The notes under the pieces are model-generated. The model was not told the DNA's origin. It searched no databases and was given only the letters and a program-made list of their open reading frames with translations. The position numbers and the translations under genes are program-made. This document shows, in pieces, positions 30,106-37,848 of a DNA stretch of 42,697 nucleotides (position 1 is the first letter of the stretch; each line of letters starts with the position of its first letter). The stretch is from a virus. The stretch covers positions 26,432 to 69,128 of the IMG/VR virus record IMGVR_UViG_3300030106_006588; one strand, 5' to 3'.

Positions 30106-30693
30106 TTACTGCCATTGTTGGCTCATGGCATCTGCAATGCCTTGAAAGGTTGTTGAACGTATTTTCCACCTATCTTTTGATGGAGGTAGCCAATGAAGTC
30201 TCTGTCTTTCCTTATCAGGTAGCCCTGAGACATCAATGAATTTAGTTCCTTTTAGTTTGGGTAACCCTTTTAGCCATAAGCCTGTCTTCTTCTGCTCAGG
30301 GTGTCCAAATTCATAAGGTTGAATATATTGTGTAGCCTTACCTAATTTTGATCTACTAGATAATGCTCCTACAGGATTCTCAATACAGATCTTCGGGCAA
30401 TCTGCATCCCATATATCCTCAACAAATTTGATAGCAGCAGGCTGTCTACCATCGGCTACTTTCTCAGCCCATCTAGATGCTCCACTAACTGATAGATGAG
30501 TGCATGGAGGATGAGCAATAATTAAATCCCATCCATCATTAATAATTTTTAGGACATCTCCTTGAATGTGTTTATCACTTGGTTGATCTGTAGGTAATAA
30601 ATCACATGACCATGCATCATGGCCTTTAGCATTGAATGCTTCTCGCACAATACCCGAATATTCGCAGGCTACCAATACTTTCATTAATTTCAT
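30106..30693 (-). CDS. DNA methyltransferase-like protein, cytosine-C5-type motifs
   Basis: The N-terminal Rossmann motif VLVACEYSGIVREAFNAKGH (SAM-binding region) is followed by IIAHPPCTHLS (PPC, residues 62-64, catalytic loop of C5 methyltransferases) and CIENP (about 104-107, ENV/ENP motif). At 195 residues it lacks the large target-recognition domain of a full C5 enzyme. Its Shine-Dalgarno is excellent (GGAGG, 4 nt before ATG 30693). It may modify phage DNA or tRNA-like substrates; the exact substrate is unknown, and it could be a compact SAM-dependent enzyme of another sort. Confidence 0.65.
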   Translation of the reverse strand: MKLMKVLVACEYSGIVREAFNAKGHDAWSCDLLPTDQPSDKHIQGDVLKIINDGWDLIIAHPPCTHLSVSGASRWAEKVADGRQPAAIKFVEDIWDADCPKICIENPVGALSSRSKLGKATQYIQPYEFGHPEQKKTGLWLKGLPKLKGTKFIDVSGLPDKERQRLHWLPPSKDRWKIRSTTFQGIADAMSQQWQ

Positions 30694-30819
30694 CTAACCT
30701 CCCTCCGTAAATCTATGTTCAGCTAATGCTGCCCAATCTTTTGGGCATAACTCAGGCCATTCTTCTTGAATCTCTTCATAAATTCTTTCAAGAATTTCTT
30801 CATTAATTAAATCTTCCAT
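30694..30819 (-). CDS. hypothetical acidic protein, 41 aa
   Basis: Starts ATG 30819 (MEDLINEEILERIYEEIQEE), coupled by TAATG to the preceding gene, and encodes an acidic helix with two Trp near the end. Extending upstream would overlap the 74-aa gene in another frame. Its end (GAGGGAGG) supplies the ribosome binding site of the methyltransferase. Confidence 0.65.
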   Translation of the reverse strand: MEDLINEEILERIYEEIQEEWPELCPKDWAALAEHRFTEGG

Positions 30820-31043
30820 TAATTTTCCTCCTCGAAATAATCCATAGCTTTTTGAGCCTTGTAAATCATGTGCCTTTCCCATGATAATTCTTGACCCCAT
30901 ACAACCATTCTTTCAGGGTCTATAAAGGCTCTATTTTCAGGATTTCCTCTATAAATTTCATTGTATCTAAGTTGTTCTTTCTCAACTTCTCTTTCCTTAT
31001 CGGCTAAAAGAGTGTTGACGTATTGTGCAATTTCTTTATCCAT
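30819..31043 (-). CDS. hypothetical protein, 74 aa
   Basis: A charged helix (YVNTLLADKEREVEKEQLRY) followed by RGNPENRAFIDPERMVVWGQ and ELSWERHMIYKAQKAMDYFE. Ends EEEN, whose codons GAGGAGGAAAAT are the next gene's Shine-Dalgarno. No family recognised. Confidence 0.65.
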   Translation of the reverse strand: MDKEIAQYVNTLLADKEREVEKEQLRYNEIYRGNPENRAFIDPERMVVWGQELSWERHMIYKAQKAMDYFEEEN

Positions 31044-31197
31044 TTTTGTTATGCTCCTGTATTGCGGTGATTAAGTACTGATCAAATTCAGCAAAAGTTA
31101 TTTTGCCATTGTCATAGGCATTCATAACTTGATAACCTACAAGATTATAGATTTGTGTGTAGGAAAGGTTGTATCTATGAATATATTTTTTTGCCAT
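31036..31197 (-). CDS. hypothetical protein, 53 aa
   Basis: MAKKYIHRYNLSYTQIYNLV continues into GYQVMNAYDNGKITFAEFDQ. It ends 8 nt inside the next gene and its start overlaps the upstream stop in TAATG. No family recognised. Confidence 0.6.
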   Translation of the reverse strand: MAKKYIHRYNLSYTQIYNLVGYQVMNAYDNGKITFAEFDQYLITAIQEHNKNG

Positions 31198-31553
31198 TAT
31201 TTTTTCTCCATTAAATAAACTGTACCCATATTGTCTTTATCTTCTTCTTTATCTACTGACCAACAGAGACAGCTTGAGCCGAAGCTATACAGCGACCCAT
31301 GCATTGACACATTTAAAGATGTTTTGTTTGTCTCAGGGTCAGCAAACTCTTTTATATACTCAATGTCTTCTTCAGTATTAAATTCTTTATTTGTATAGTA
31401 TTCGACAATCTTGTCGTAAATTTCCCTAGTGAATAAAGGATTACCTACCCACCCATTCCATGTGTGGGAGGGGTCATAGTAACCTTCAAAACTTGGGGGG
31501 TACTCATCCCCATTTCTAGAGGGGCATGGCAAATAAAAAGTTGCCTTTTCCAT
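31197..31553 (-). CDS. hypothetical protein, 118 aa
   Basis: Aromatic-rich first half (FYLPCPSRNGDEYPPSFEGY, TWNGWVGNPLFTREIYDK), acidic helical middle, then SSCLCWSVDKEEDKD with several Cys. It follows a predicted promoter (31612-31640) and starts after AGGAGATTACACAAC. No family recognised. Confidence 0.65.
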   Translation of the reverse strand: MEKATFYLPCPSRNGDEYPPSFEGYYDPSHTWNGWVGNPLFTREIYDKIVEYYTNKEFNTEEDIEYIKEFADPETNKTSLNVSMHGSLYSFGSSCLCWSVDKEEDKDNMGTVYLMEKK

Positions 31554-31611
31554 GTTGTGTAATCTCCTAATAAAGTGATTTAAAAATAAGGCGGTGTAAC
31601 CTTTGATTATT

Positions 31612-31640
31612 AATGTACCACGTAATGTAGTACTTGTCTA
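31612..31640 (-). promoter_or_regulatory. predicted minus-strand promoter (TAGACA-17-TACATT)
   Basis: On the minus strand TAGACA (31640-31635) and TACATT (31617-31612) are 17 bp apart, with the same AGTAC after the -35 and GG before the -10 as the promoter at 27767-27795. A weak hairpin followed by GTTTTT (CCAG/CTGG, about 31662-31676) lies just upstream and may end the previous transcript. Confidence 0.5.
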
Positions 31641-31750
31641 GTAATTAGATTTTTTAAAAACCCAGTCCCAGCCTGGAAAATTTGGCAGGGGGGTCTATCA
31701 GAATAATTTGTAAATTTCTGATTTAAATTTTTTATCTTGGTGGTTAGGGT

Positions 31751-31948
31751 TTAACTCTTCCTATCCTCAAGTTTTGTTAGTTCGATGTTTTGTTCATAGA
31801 TTGGGGTGTCCCTCCATTGCTTAGTCTTGTTGAAAGTAATTTCAAAATTTTTGAAGTGGGCATGGCCTTCGATAGTGGAATAGAGGGAGTTTAAATCCTC
31901 CCACCCTGCGGTAATTTTTACCCTTATCTTGTTAGCTTTCTTAGTCAT
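31751..31948 (-). CDS. hypothetical protein, 65 aa
   Basis: A basic beta-rich protein (MTKKANKIRVKITAGWEDLN, HFKNFEITFNKTKQWRDTPI) with a short acidic end. Overlaps the next gene's end by 8 nt. No family recognised. Confidence 0.6.
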   Translation of the reverse strand: MTKKANKIRVKITAGWEDLNSLYSTIEGHAHFKNFEITFNKTKQWRDTPIYEQNIELTKLEDRKS

Positions 31949-32351
31949 GGTCTAAACACTCGCAGCCATAGCCATTGTGAAAGGCATTTATAAGGTCTAA
32001 AGTTTCTCCCTCGATTTCTTCGCTAGGGTCTTGATTCCAAATAGTGTCTTTAATTTTTTCTAATTCTTCTAGACTCTCGGCATCCTCATACAAACAATAT
32101 TCTTTAGTAATCATGTAGGGGCATCCATCCATTTTGTACTCTAGTTCCACAAATAAAGTGGGACATAGGCACTTGTAACCAGTGCCCCCATAGTTATAAG
32201 ATTCTTCTTCAATGTTGCTTATATGCTCTTTTAAAGAGCCATCATCATTGTATAAATGTTCCTTATTAAAATATCTTTGTAAGACTGTTTTAATGTGAAC
32301 GTGGGGAAAAGCAGTTAAAAAACACTCCCCATAATCGGTTAATGTAGTCAT
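31941..32351 (-). CDS. hypothetical Cys-containing protein, 136 aa
   Basis: Contains CLCP and CECLDHD-type Cys pairs (GYKCLCPTLF, YGCECLDHD) and an acidic C-terminal half. The Cys positions are compatible with a metal site. No family recognised. Starts MTTLTDYGE. Confidence 0.6.
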   Translation of the reverse strand: MTTLTDYGECFLTAFPHVHIKTVLQRYFNKEHLYNDDGSLKEHISNIEEESYNYGGTGYKCLCPTLFVELEYKMDGCPYMITKEYCLYEDAESLEELEKIKDTIWNQDPSEEIEGETLDLINAFHNGYGCECLDHD

Positions 32352-32446
32352 AAATAAATTGACCTATAAGTGAATAATGAAAGGTATGTAAACCCTTCAG
32401 TATGCCCACACTATGGAGGGCATAAGGAAAGGATTAAACCACTTAA

Positions 32447-32653
32447 TTAATTTTTGGGTTTATAGTATCCTTCAAAATTTCTAAAACCATAATCAGCAAT
32501 TACTAAGTCAATTGCTTTTAATTGTTTTGGTGTTAATGTCTCTGTTAAATCAGCTAAAAATATATAAATTCTATCTAAATCATTTGTTTGACACATAGCA
32601 ATTAATTTTTCATTAACTGTATGCTCTAACTTTTTACGCTCTGATTTTTTCAT
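32447..32653 (-). CDS. hypothetical protein, 68 aa
   Basis: Helical basic protein (MKKSERKKLEHTVNEKLIAM) followed by RIYIFLADLTETLTPKQLKA. No family recognised. It is preceded upstream by the tandem palindromes at 32695-32753, which may control it. Confidence 0.6.
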   Translation of the reverse strand: MKKSERKKLEHTVNEKLIAMCQTNDLDRIYIFLADLTETLTPKQLKAIDLVIADYGFRNFEGYYKPKN

Positions 32654-32694
32654 AATAAATAAAAAATAATTTTAAGTGAGATAGCTTTTAAAGC

Positions 32695-32753
32695 CACTCT
32701 GAGAGTATTTAAACCAATAGATGATTAAACACTCTGAGAGTGGTATTAAACCA
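32695..32753. repeat. tandem direct repeats with ACTCTGAGAGT palindrome
   Basis: The core palindrome ACTCTGAGAGT occurs twice (within 32695-32716 and 32730-32753), each followed by TTAAACCA after a short spacer that differs by two bases; a third partial CCACTCT follows. They lie in the 102-nt spacer between two minus-strand genes. The paired palindromes look like tandem operator half-sites. Confidence 0.55.
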
Positions 32754-32755
32754 CT

Positions 32756-33463
32756 CTAATGAGCTATTATTACAACACCTTTAGGACGTGAAACACCATC
32801 ACATGAAGTGCAATCCGCACAGGTAACTTTACGGCCTGCTTCAGCGGATGCAGGGCAAATTAATGCACCTTTTGGAGCTTCATCGGTAGATTTTCTAACT
32901 AAAAATGGTGTCCAACCTTGGCTAGTTGATTCGATATAATCTCTCATACCATCAGCGGACGCCATACAAATGCCTTTTAAATGTTGGCCGTATGGCTTAC
33001 GCCACTGGTGAGTATAACCAGTATGTTTTGAACACCTTGAAATAATATTTTTAAGTATCTCTACTGGTATGCAACAAGGATCACCAAATGATCCCAACCT
33101 TACAGGCAAATTATTAAATAAATGCCAATCATTTTCTATATGTGGATAGTTTCCCTTTTTATAACACTCATAAACGGATCTAGGAGCGTGGTAGGTTCTA
33201 ACGTAGCAAGGAGCAAAACCATTCTTTTTAGGATTATTATATAGAGCGTGTGGGCAATCCCCACAAACGCTCTCACCATAACCATTCTCATTAGTTTTAA
33301 ATGCTTCATTTGGTTTTAACTCAGCGGATAGAATCCACGTTTGAAGCATAAATCCTGTCTTTGGATTTGCTGAGTTTTCTTTAAAACCAGTAGCAATAAT
33401 TACAATAGGTTTCCCATTAATTGGGGATAAACCTTCCCATAATATACGGCCGTTTAAATTCAT
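32756..33463 (-). CDS. conserved cysteine-rich protein, 235 aa
   Basis: A Cys-rich protein: VCGDCPHALY and PCYVRTYHAP in the first half, CKKGNY in the middle, then RLGSFGDPCCIPVEILKNII and THQWRKPYGQHLKG, ending CPASAEAGRKVTCADCTSC and KGVVIIAH. The C-x-x-C and C-x-x-C-x-x-C groups fit zinc or Fe-S binding. The pattern (CGDCP, GSFGDP, GYTHQW, CPAS, C-x-x-C) is that of a conserved phage/plasmid family of unknown function. First gene of the minus-strand array, next to the divergent intergenic region. Confidence 0.7.
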   Translation of the reverse strand: MNLNGRILWEGLSPINGKPIVIIATGFKENSANPKTGFMLQTWILSAELKPNEAFKTNENGYGESVCGDCPHALYNNPKKNGFAPCYVRTYHAPRSVYECYKKGNYPHIENDWHLFNNLPVRLGSFGDPCCIPVEILKNIISRCSKHTGYTHQWRKPYGQHLKGICMASADGMRDYIESTSQGWTPFLVRKSTDEAPKGALICPASAEAGRKVTCADCTSCDGVSRPKGVVIIAH

Positions 33464-34071
33464 TTTGAAGTCCTCTAATAAATAGGATTAATTGAGCTTT
33501 AAAAACTCTATACATATAGTTTAGCAAACTTAATAACAATTTCTAAACTTATTAAAAAATTTATATATAAGTTTTCAACAGTTTTTTTCCACACTCGGAT
33601 AATAAGGCCGTAAGGCTAAGATTCTTTACAATTTTTCATAAAAAAGGGATAAAAAGAGGGTAATTTGTCAATATTTCGGGCAAAATTTTTACAAAACCGG
33701 GAAAAACTTTACATTTTGTTGTAAATCCCCTTATTTCGTGGAGAAAAAACAAAATGTTACGGAAAAAAATTTACACAAATTAAAAAAGTTTACAAATTTA
33801 ATCTATTTTGTAATATTTAGCTAGAAAAATGTAATAATTCTGTAATCTTTCGCCATCGGACCTTAATATTTTGTCAAATTTCTGTAATTTTTAGTTACAA
33901 ACTGTAATAACCCCCTATATATTTCTTTTTTTTGTTACAATGCAACAATTTGTTAAGGGCGGGCCTGATACCTACAATTTTTTTTTCCCAAAAATGAGGG
34001 TTTTTAAGGCGTTCTAGGGGGAGAATGTATAGAACTTAAAATTAGGTCTATAAATGTCATGATTTTTTATA
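33464..34071. promoter_or_regulatory. divergent AT-rich intergenic region, candidate origin or control region
   Basis: No ORF longer than short shadows occurs. The left gene set runs minus and the right set runs plus, so it holds the two divergent promoters. It contains five TTTACA words (33625, 33688, 33708, 33770, 33789) and five TGTAAT words (33809, 33830, 33841, 33883, 33903). The two words lie in opposite orientations on either side of about 33800. A TATAAA word at 34049-34054 lies 18 nt before the first virion gene and may be its -10. A replication origin is possible but unproven; the region could also be promoters only. Confidence 0.5.
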
Positions 34072-35706
34072 ATGCCTGTTTCGCCACGAGATTTTGAACT
34101 ATATTCCCGAATGACTGGTGCTCCAATGCCTTCTGACCCTATGTCACGTATGCAAATGGCTCCTGCGGTATATGATTTCACGAAAAATTTTGCAAGAAAA
34201 CCAAATTTATTAGAAAAAACAGGGAATTTAGCAAAAACTGTAGGGAAAATAGGTCTTATGGGGCTTGGTCAGGGATTTAAACAGTCTCAGGCTAATGAAC
34301 AAAGAGCCATACAGGAACAATTACGTGCTCAATCCGAAGCAAGGCAGGCAGAGTCACGAGTTACTGGAGATTCAGAGGAATCAAAAGTAGAAAGAGAGAA
34401 AACACCTGCAGAAATAATCGAAGATAAGAGAATGGCTCGATTAGAGCGTACAAGTGAACTGAAACAGCAAGAAAGAGATGATAAACAGCAAAAAGCTATG
34501 GATTTGTTAAAGGCTAAGAAGGAAGATTTAGTAGATACTCCAACAAAAGGAAGTTATACGAGAACAAAAATGCTTATGACGGATCCACCTCAGTTTGAAG
34601 AGGAGGTAATAGATCCATCTCAGTTTGAGTTCGTTGGTAAACAAGAAGAAGTCCAACAACCAACCACTGCTGATGAATACGATCAAAATCGACAAAATAA
34701 TCAAACAGCAATTGGTTTAATTGATAGAAAAAATGAACAAGCTGCAAAGTTAGCTACAACTGAGACTGTTGCAGATACTCTCGCTAAGTCTCAGGATAGT
34801 TCCCCTTCTCCTCTTTCTGCTAAATATGGTTCAGAACTTGATCCTGCTGACCGTAAACAAATTGGTAGTGGTGATGTTACATCTAGAACAGGTGAATTTT
34901 TCGACAAACTTAGAACTGATCCTTTATTAGCTTTGGCGTTTAGTCAAAGAGGTAAAAAGGAGGAATTAGTAGATGATAGTTCGATTCTTAGTGACAATGT
35001 AGATTCAGCAGCAGACGGTGGCGAAGATATGAGTAATATTCCTGGCCAAAATAATTATCGTTCATCCGGAGTAAATACAGGGGCAACAGTAAATTTAAAT
35101 CAAAGAAAACAAGAAATTGAAGAAACTGTTAGAAAAGGTTTAGGTACATTATCACAAGAACAACAAGAAAAAATTGTTGAGTCGATGATGTCTCCAAGTG
35201 ACAAACAGGTAAATTTATTAGAACAAAGAGAGATTGATAATGAAAATGCCATTAAAAGTGATTTTATGAAGTTAGATGATGAGGGTAGAAAAAAAGAATC
35301 AATTCGACTTGGAAGTAATTATGGGATACCAAATAAAACTGATATGCAAGAAATAAGAAAAGATCCTGAATATATAGCTGCTCAAGAATCCATGAAACCT
35401 AAGTCTGTAACATCTAGAGTAGATGAATTCACTAATAGATTTATGCCTAACAAACCAAGTTCTATTGTAGAATCTATGTCTTTAGATCCATCTCCAAATA
35501 AAGCTCCTACAGCTACTTTTAATCTTTATCAGAAAGATGGATCCACAAAACCATACACCTATGGAATAAGTAGTCCAATGCTTGTATCTTTAAATGAAAT
35601 GGCTGAAGATGAGTCTTTAAAAGACGAATCCTTTGGTAAGATAATGAATCTTATTAAAAAATCCGCAAAAGATGGAACAGGAATGGGTTTTAGTGTAGAT
35701 CAATAA
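34072..35706 (+). CDS. virion-module protein, 544 aa, disordered and helical
   Basis: First gene of the plus-strand structural module. The N-terminus contains NLLEKTGNLAKTVGKIGLMG, a Gly/helix segment, followed by Glu/Gln/Arg-rich charged sequence (ANEQRAIQEQLRAQSEARQA) and long disordered stretches. The C-terminal 100 residues have beta-like stretches (TATFNLYQKDGSTKPYTYGI). There is no signal peptide or catalytic motif. It is probably a virion or ejection-associated protein by position; no family recognised. AT-rich DNA upstream includes a possible -10. Confidence 0.5.
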   Translation: MPVSPRDFELYSRMTGAPMPSDPMSRMQMAPAVYDFTKNFARKPNLLEKTGNLAKTVGKIGLMGLGQGFKQSQANEQRAIQEQLRAQSEARQAESRVTGDSEESKVEREKTPAEIIEDKRMARLERTSELKQQERDDKQQKAMDLLKAKKEDLVDTPTKGSYTRTKMLMTDPPQFEEEVIDPSQFEFVGKQEEVQQPTTADEYDQNRQNNQTAIGLIDRKNEQAAKLATTETVADTLAKSQDSSPSPLSAKYGSELDPADRKQIGSGDVTSRTGEFFDKLRTDPLLALAFSQRGKKEELVDDSSILSDNVDSAADGGEDMSNIPGQNNYRSSGVNTGATVNLNQRKQEIEETVRKGLGTLSQEQQEKIVESMMSPSDKQVNLLEQREIDNENAIKSDFMKLDDEGRKKESIRLGSNYGIPNKTDMQEIRKDPEYIAAQESMKPKSVTSRVDEFTNRFMPNKPSSIVESMSLDPSPNKAPTATFNLYQKDGSTKPYTYGISSPMLVSLNEMAEDESLKDESFGKIMNLIKKSAKDGTGMGFSVDQ

Positions 35707-35741
35707 ACCTTTGCTAAATTAAGAGTATTAAAGAAAAAACT

Positions 35742-35930
35742 ATGACTAAATTTTTACTACCAATTGCAATCAATGTAATTAACAAAGCAGTTGATAAAAT
35801 TCCCGAAGATTTAGATGAACTTCTAAAAAAATTTGTGGTTTCTATTTTAAAAAAAGCTGCTGCCAAAAGTGGTAACAAAGTAGATGATTTACTTGTTGCA
35901 CAATTAGAGAAAGCACTCTTCGAATCCTAA
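35742..35930 (+). CDS. small amphipathic helical protein, 62 aa
   Basis: FLLPIAINVINKAVDKIPED is followed by LDELLKKFVVSILKKAAAKS: two amphipathic helices, the first membrane-attracting. From memory it resembles short cyanophage proteins next to virion genes. It could bind membrane or DNA. Ends 3 nt before the next gene. Confidence 0.6.
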   Translation: MTKFLLPIAINVINKAVDKIPEDLDELLKKFVVSILKKAAAKSGNKVDDLLVAQLEKALFES

Positions 35931-35933
35931 ACT

Positions 35934-36401
35934 ATGGTTCTTGTTACTAACCTAAACAGAAGATTAACTAGTCCAGCCGACAAAGCTTTTCAGGAGGGTA
36001 AACCTGTTGCAAAGTTTATTACAGGACCTACAAGATCTGCACAGGATTTTCAGGCACCTGATCCATTTTTAGGAAAGTTTAAAACAAATCCTAGAAGTGA
36101 TAGTTTTTATCAGATGTTTGCAGATCCTGAAATATCTCAAGCAGATATTGATAATAAAGTTGGATTTTACGGTAATACTTTTGAAGGGGAAAACAATACA
36201 AGAGCTCAAGAATTTTTAACCAAATATCATCAAAATCTAGGGGGAGTCAACACTGCTGAAGGTAAAGGACTGATTGAGCCTGATAGAATAGTAAGACCAG
36301 AGAATTTAGCTCAGTTGTCTTCACAACCAGCAGCTTCTTCAAGTGGATTTGCAGATCCTAATGTAACTGGTAAATTCCCAAGTAATTCGGTGGCAGTGTA
36401 A
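35934..36401 (+). CDS. virion-module protein, 155 aa
   Basis: The sequence FITGPTRSAQDFQAPDPFLG and a disordered, Gly/Ser/Pro-rich tail (SSQPAASSSGFADPNVTGKF) suggest a virion or adaptor protein. No family recognised. Its stop overlaps the next gene's ATG by one base (TAATG). Confidence 0.55.
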   Translation: MVLVTNLNRRLTSPADKAFQEGKPVAKFITGPTRSAQDFQAPDPFLGKFKTNPRSDSFYQMFADPEISQADIDNKVGFYGNTFEGENNTRAQEFLTKYHQNLGGVNTAEGKGLIEPDRIVRPENLAQLSSQPAASSSGFADPNVTGKFPSNSVAV

Positions 36402-36964
36402 TGGTAGCAGCAACAGCAGCAGGTAAACTAGGAGCACAGATAATGGCTGGTCAACAGCTAGGTAAGTATTTTGACATAATCTCAGGTGCAGCCGGAAAGT
36501 TAGCTACAAAGGGTGCTCAAGCTGGATTAGGTAAAGTAACTGATACCTTTTTTAAAGGAGTTGCTCAAGAAAACTTACCTATGGCATTAAGAAGCTCGGC
36601 TACAAGTTTATTACCGAAGGCAGCTGGAGCAGCAGCACAACTTGGTGTTGCTGGCTTAGGGGCATATGGTTTAGATAGAGCATTTGATCAACAATCCCAA
36701 TACAGTCAACCAATGTCAAGTGGTACAGGTGATAGAGGAATGGATCAGTTCTTAATGAGTCAACAACTACAAAATCAAAAATTCATGCACGACATGATGT
36801 TGGTACAGGCTAGGGCTGAGTCCAGAATACCGGGTGCTCAATATGCAGGATCTTTACTTGATCAGGCTAGAGCAGAAAAAGAAATTACAGATGCTGGAGA
36901 AATAACAAATAGAGAAGTACAGGGTATAGGCAGAATGATATACGGTACAGGACTCCGTGCATAG
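36401..36964 (+). CDS. Ala/Gly-rich virion-module protein, 187 aa
   Basis: Ala/Gly-rich, amphipathic helices at the start (AATAAGKLGAQIMAGQQLGK) and in the middle (AGAAAQLGVAGLGAYGL), then Gln-rich coiled segments (FMHDMMLVQARAESRIPG). Composition resembles ejection or membrane-active virion proteins of podophages. Function is inferred from composition and position only. Confidence 0.5.
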   Translation: MVAATAAGKLGAQIMAGQQLGKYFDIISGAAGKLATKGAQAGLGKVTDTFFKGVAQENLPMALRSSATSLLPKAAGAAAQLGVAGLGAYGLDRAFDQQSQYSQPMSSGTGDRGMDQFLMSQQLQNQKFMHDMMLVQARAESRIPGAQYAGSLLDQARAEKEITDAGEITNREVQGIGRMIYGTGLRA

Positions 36965-36997
36965 TTCTTTTATAATTATGAAAAAAGGTATAAATTA

Positions 36998-37600
36998 ATG
37001 GGTTTTCTTGGTGGTGGTGATCAATTCGGATTTTTAAAGAACAAAAGTTCAGGATCAACAAACCCTTTTTCTCCAGATTTTAAAAGTCCAGTACCACCTA
37101 GTTTTGGATATACCTCTAAGGTAGGTAGTATGTCGGGAATTAATCCTGCGGATTATATGATGAAGAAAAATCCTTTTGAAAAAGAAAAAAAAGGTAATTT
37201 TTTATCACGATTTATTGATGATATGCCAAAATTTGGGAGTGATAAAGAAGGTAAAAGTTTTCTAGATAGATTTAAAGAAGGATATTCTTACAGACCTAAA
37301 GAACAGTCAGGACAAGAACAATTCTACGGAGAACTTGCTAAGAGAATGGGGACTAGTGGGATGGTAGCACCTGTAGCTGAAGGATTAACTTTAACTCAGA
37401 ATGAAACCGGCTCACCAATAGTAGCTCCCGGAACACCAGGATCTCCTGGACTTCTTCAAACAGTTGGTGTACCTCTTTTAGGAGCTTACTTATGTGATAT
37501 AAAAACAAAAGAAGATATAGCTCCACTCTGTACTTCAGAAATTAATGACGTATTATCAGAGTGTGCATACTTTGTAAAAGATTTAAATGAGTGCTCTTGA
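36998..37600 (+). CDS. virion protein with truncated S74-like Cys tail, 200 aa
   Basis: The N-terminal 130 residues are Gly/Ser/Pro-rich with LSRFIDD and LDRFKEG. The C-terminal 36 residues read LCDIKTKEDIAPL ... NDVLSECAYFVKDLNECS. The start resembles the S74 endosialidase-type intramolecular chaperone domain (SDxxLKxDI...PL), with Cys instead of the catalytic Ser and Lys kept at +5. The rest of the S74 domain is in the overlapping ORF at 37587 in a +1 frame. Two other proteins (16300, 17374) carry the same tail. A +1 frameshift, a split domain or a sequencing slip are all possible. Confidence 0.6.
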   Translation: MGFLGGGDQFGFLKNKSSGSTNPFSPDFKSPVPPSFGYTSKVGSMSGINPADYMMKKNPFEKEKKGNFLSRFIDDMPKFGSDKEGKSFLDRFKEGYSYRPKEQSGQEQFYGELAKRMGTSGMVAPVAEGLTLTQNETGSPIVAPGTPGSPGLLQTVGVPLLGAYLCDIKTKEDIAPLCTSEINDVLSECAYFVKDLNECS

Positions 37601-37811
37601 GAAGTTAAAACAACTTGAACCTATACAATTTAGGTATAAAAAAGAATTTGATCCAGAACAGAAGTTGAGAGCTGGATTTTCTGCACAGCAAGTACAAAAG
37701 ATTATTCCAGAGGCCGTTGTAGAGGAAGATGGTTTTTTAATGTTAGATATGAATGTTTTAAACAAATATATGCGTCAGGCAAAAAGAGAGTTAAAGGCAA
37801 AGAATAGTTAA
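37587..37811 (+). CDS. C-terminal half of an S74-type intramolecular chaperone domain
   Basis: 74 residues: SALEKLKQLEPIQFRYKKEF, then KLRAGFSAQQVQKIIPEAVV and a final VLNKYMRQAKRELKAK. This matches the second half of Peptidase_S74 (ALEKLxxLxPxxFxYK...GFxAQxVxxxxPEAV...), which trimerises spike and fibre proteins and then cleaves itself off. The ATG at 37587 lies 14 nt inside the previous gene in the +1 frame. The codon pair TCT TGA at the end of that gene resembles shift-prone sites, but a separately translated subunit is equally possible. Confidence 0.65.
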   Translation: MSALEKLKQLEPIQFRYKKEFDPEQKLRAGFSAQQVQKIIPEAVVEEDGFLMLDMNVLNKYMRQAKRELKAKNS

Positions 37812-37848
37812 TTTAGAATATTGCTAACAAGTATTTAAGAAGTTAGAG

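Noticed and set aside
34049-34055. T4-type late promoter (TATAAAT)
   Set aside because: One base off the T4 late consensus in an AT-rich region, and no T4-like sigma or clamp genes are seen; kept only as a possible -10.
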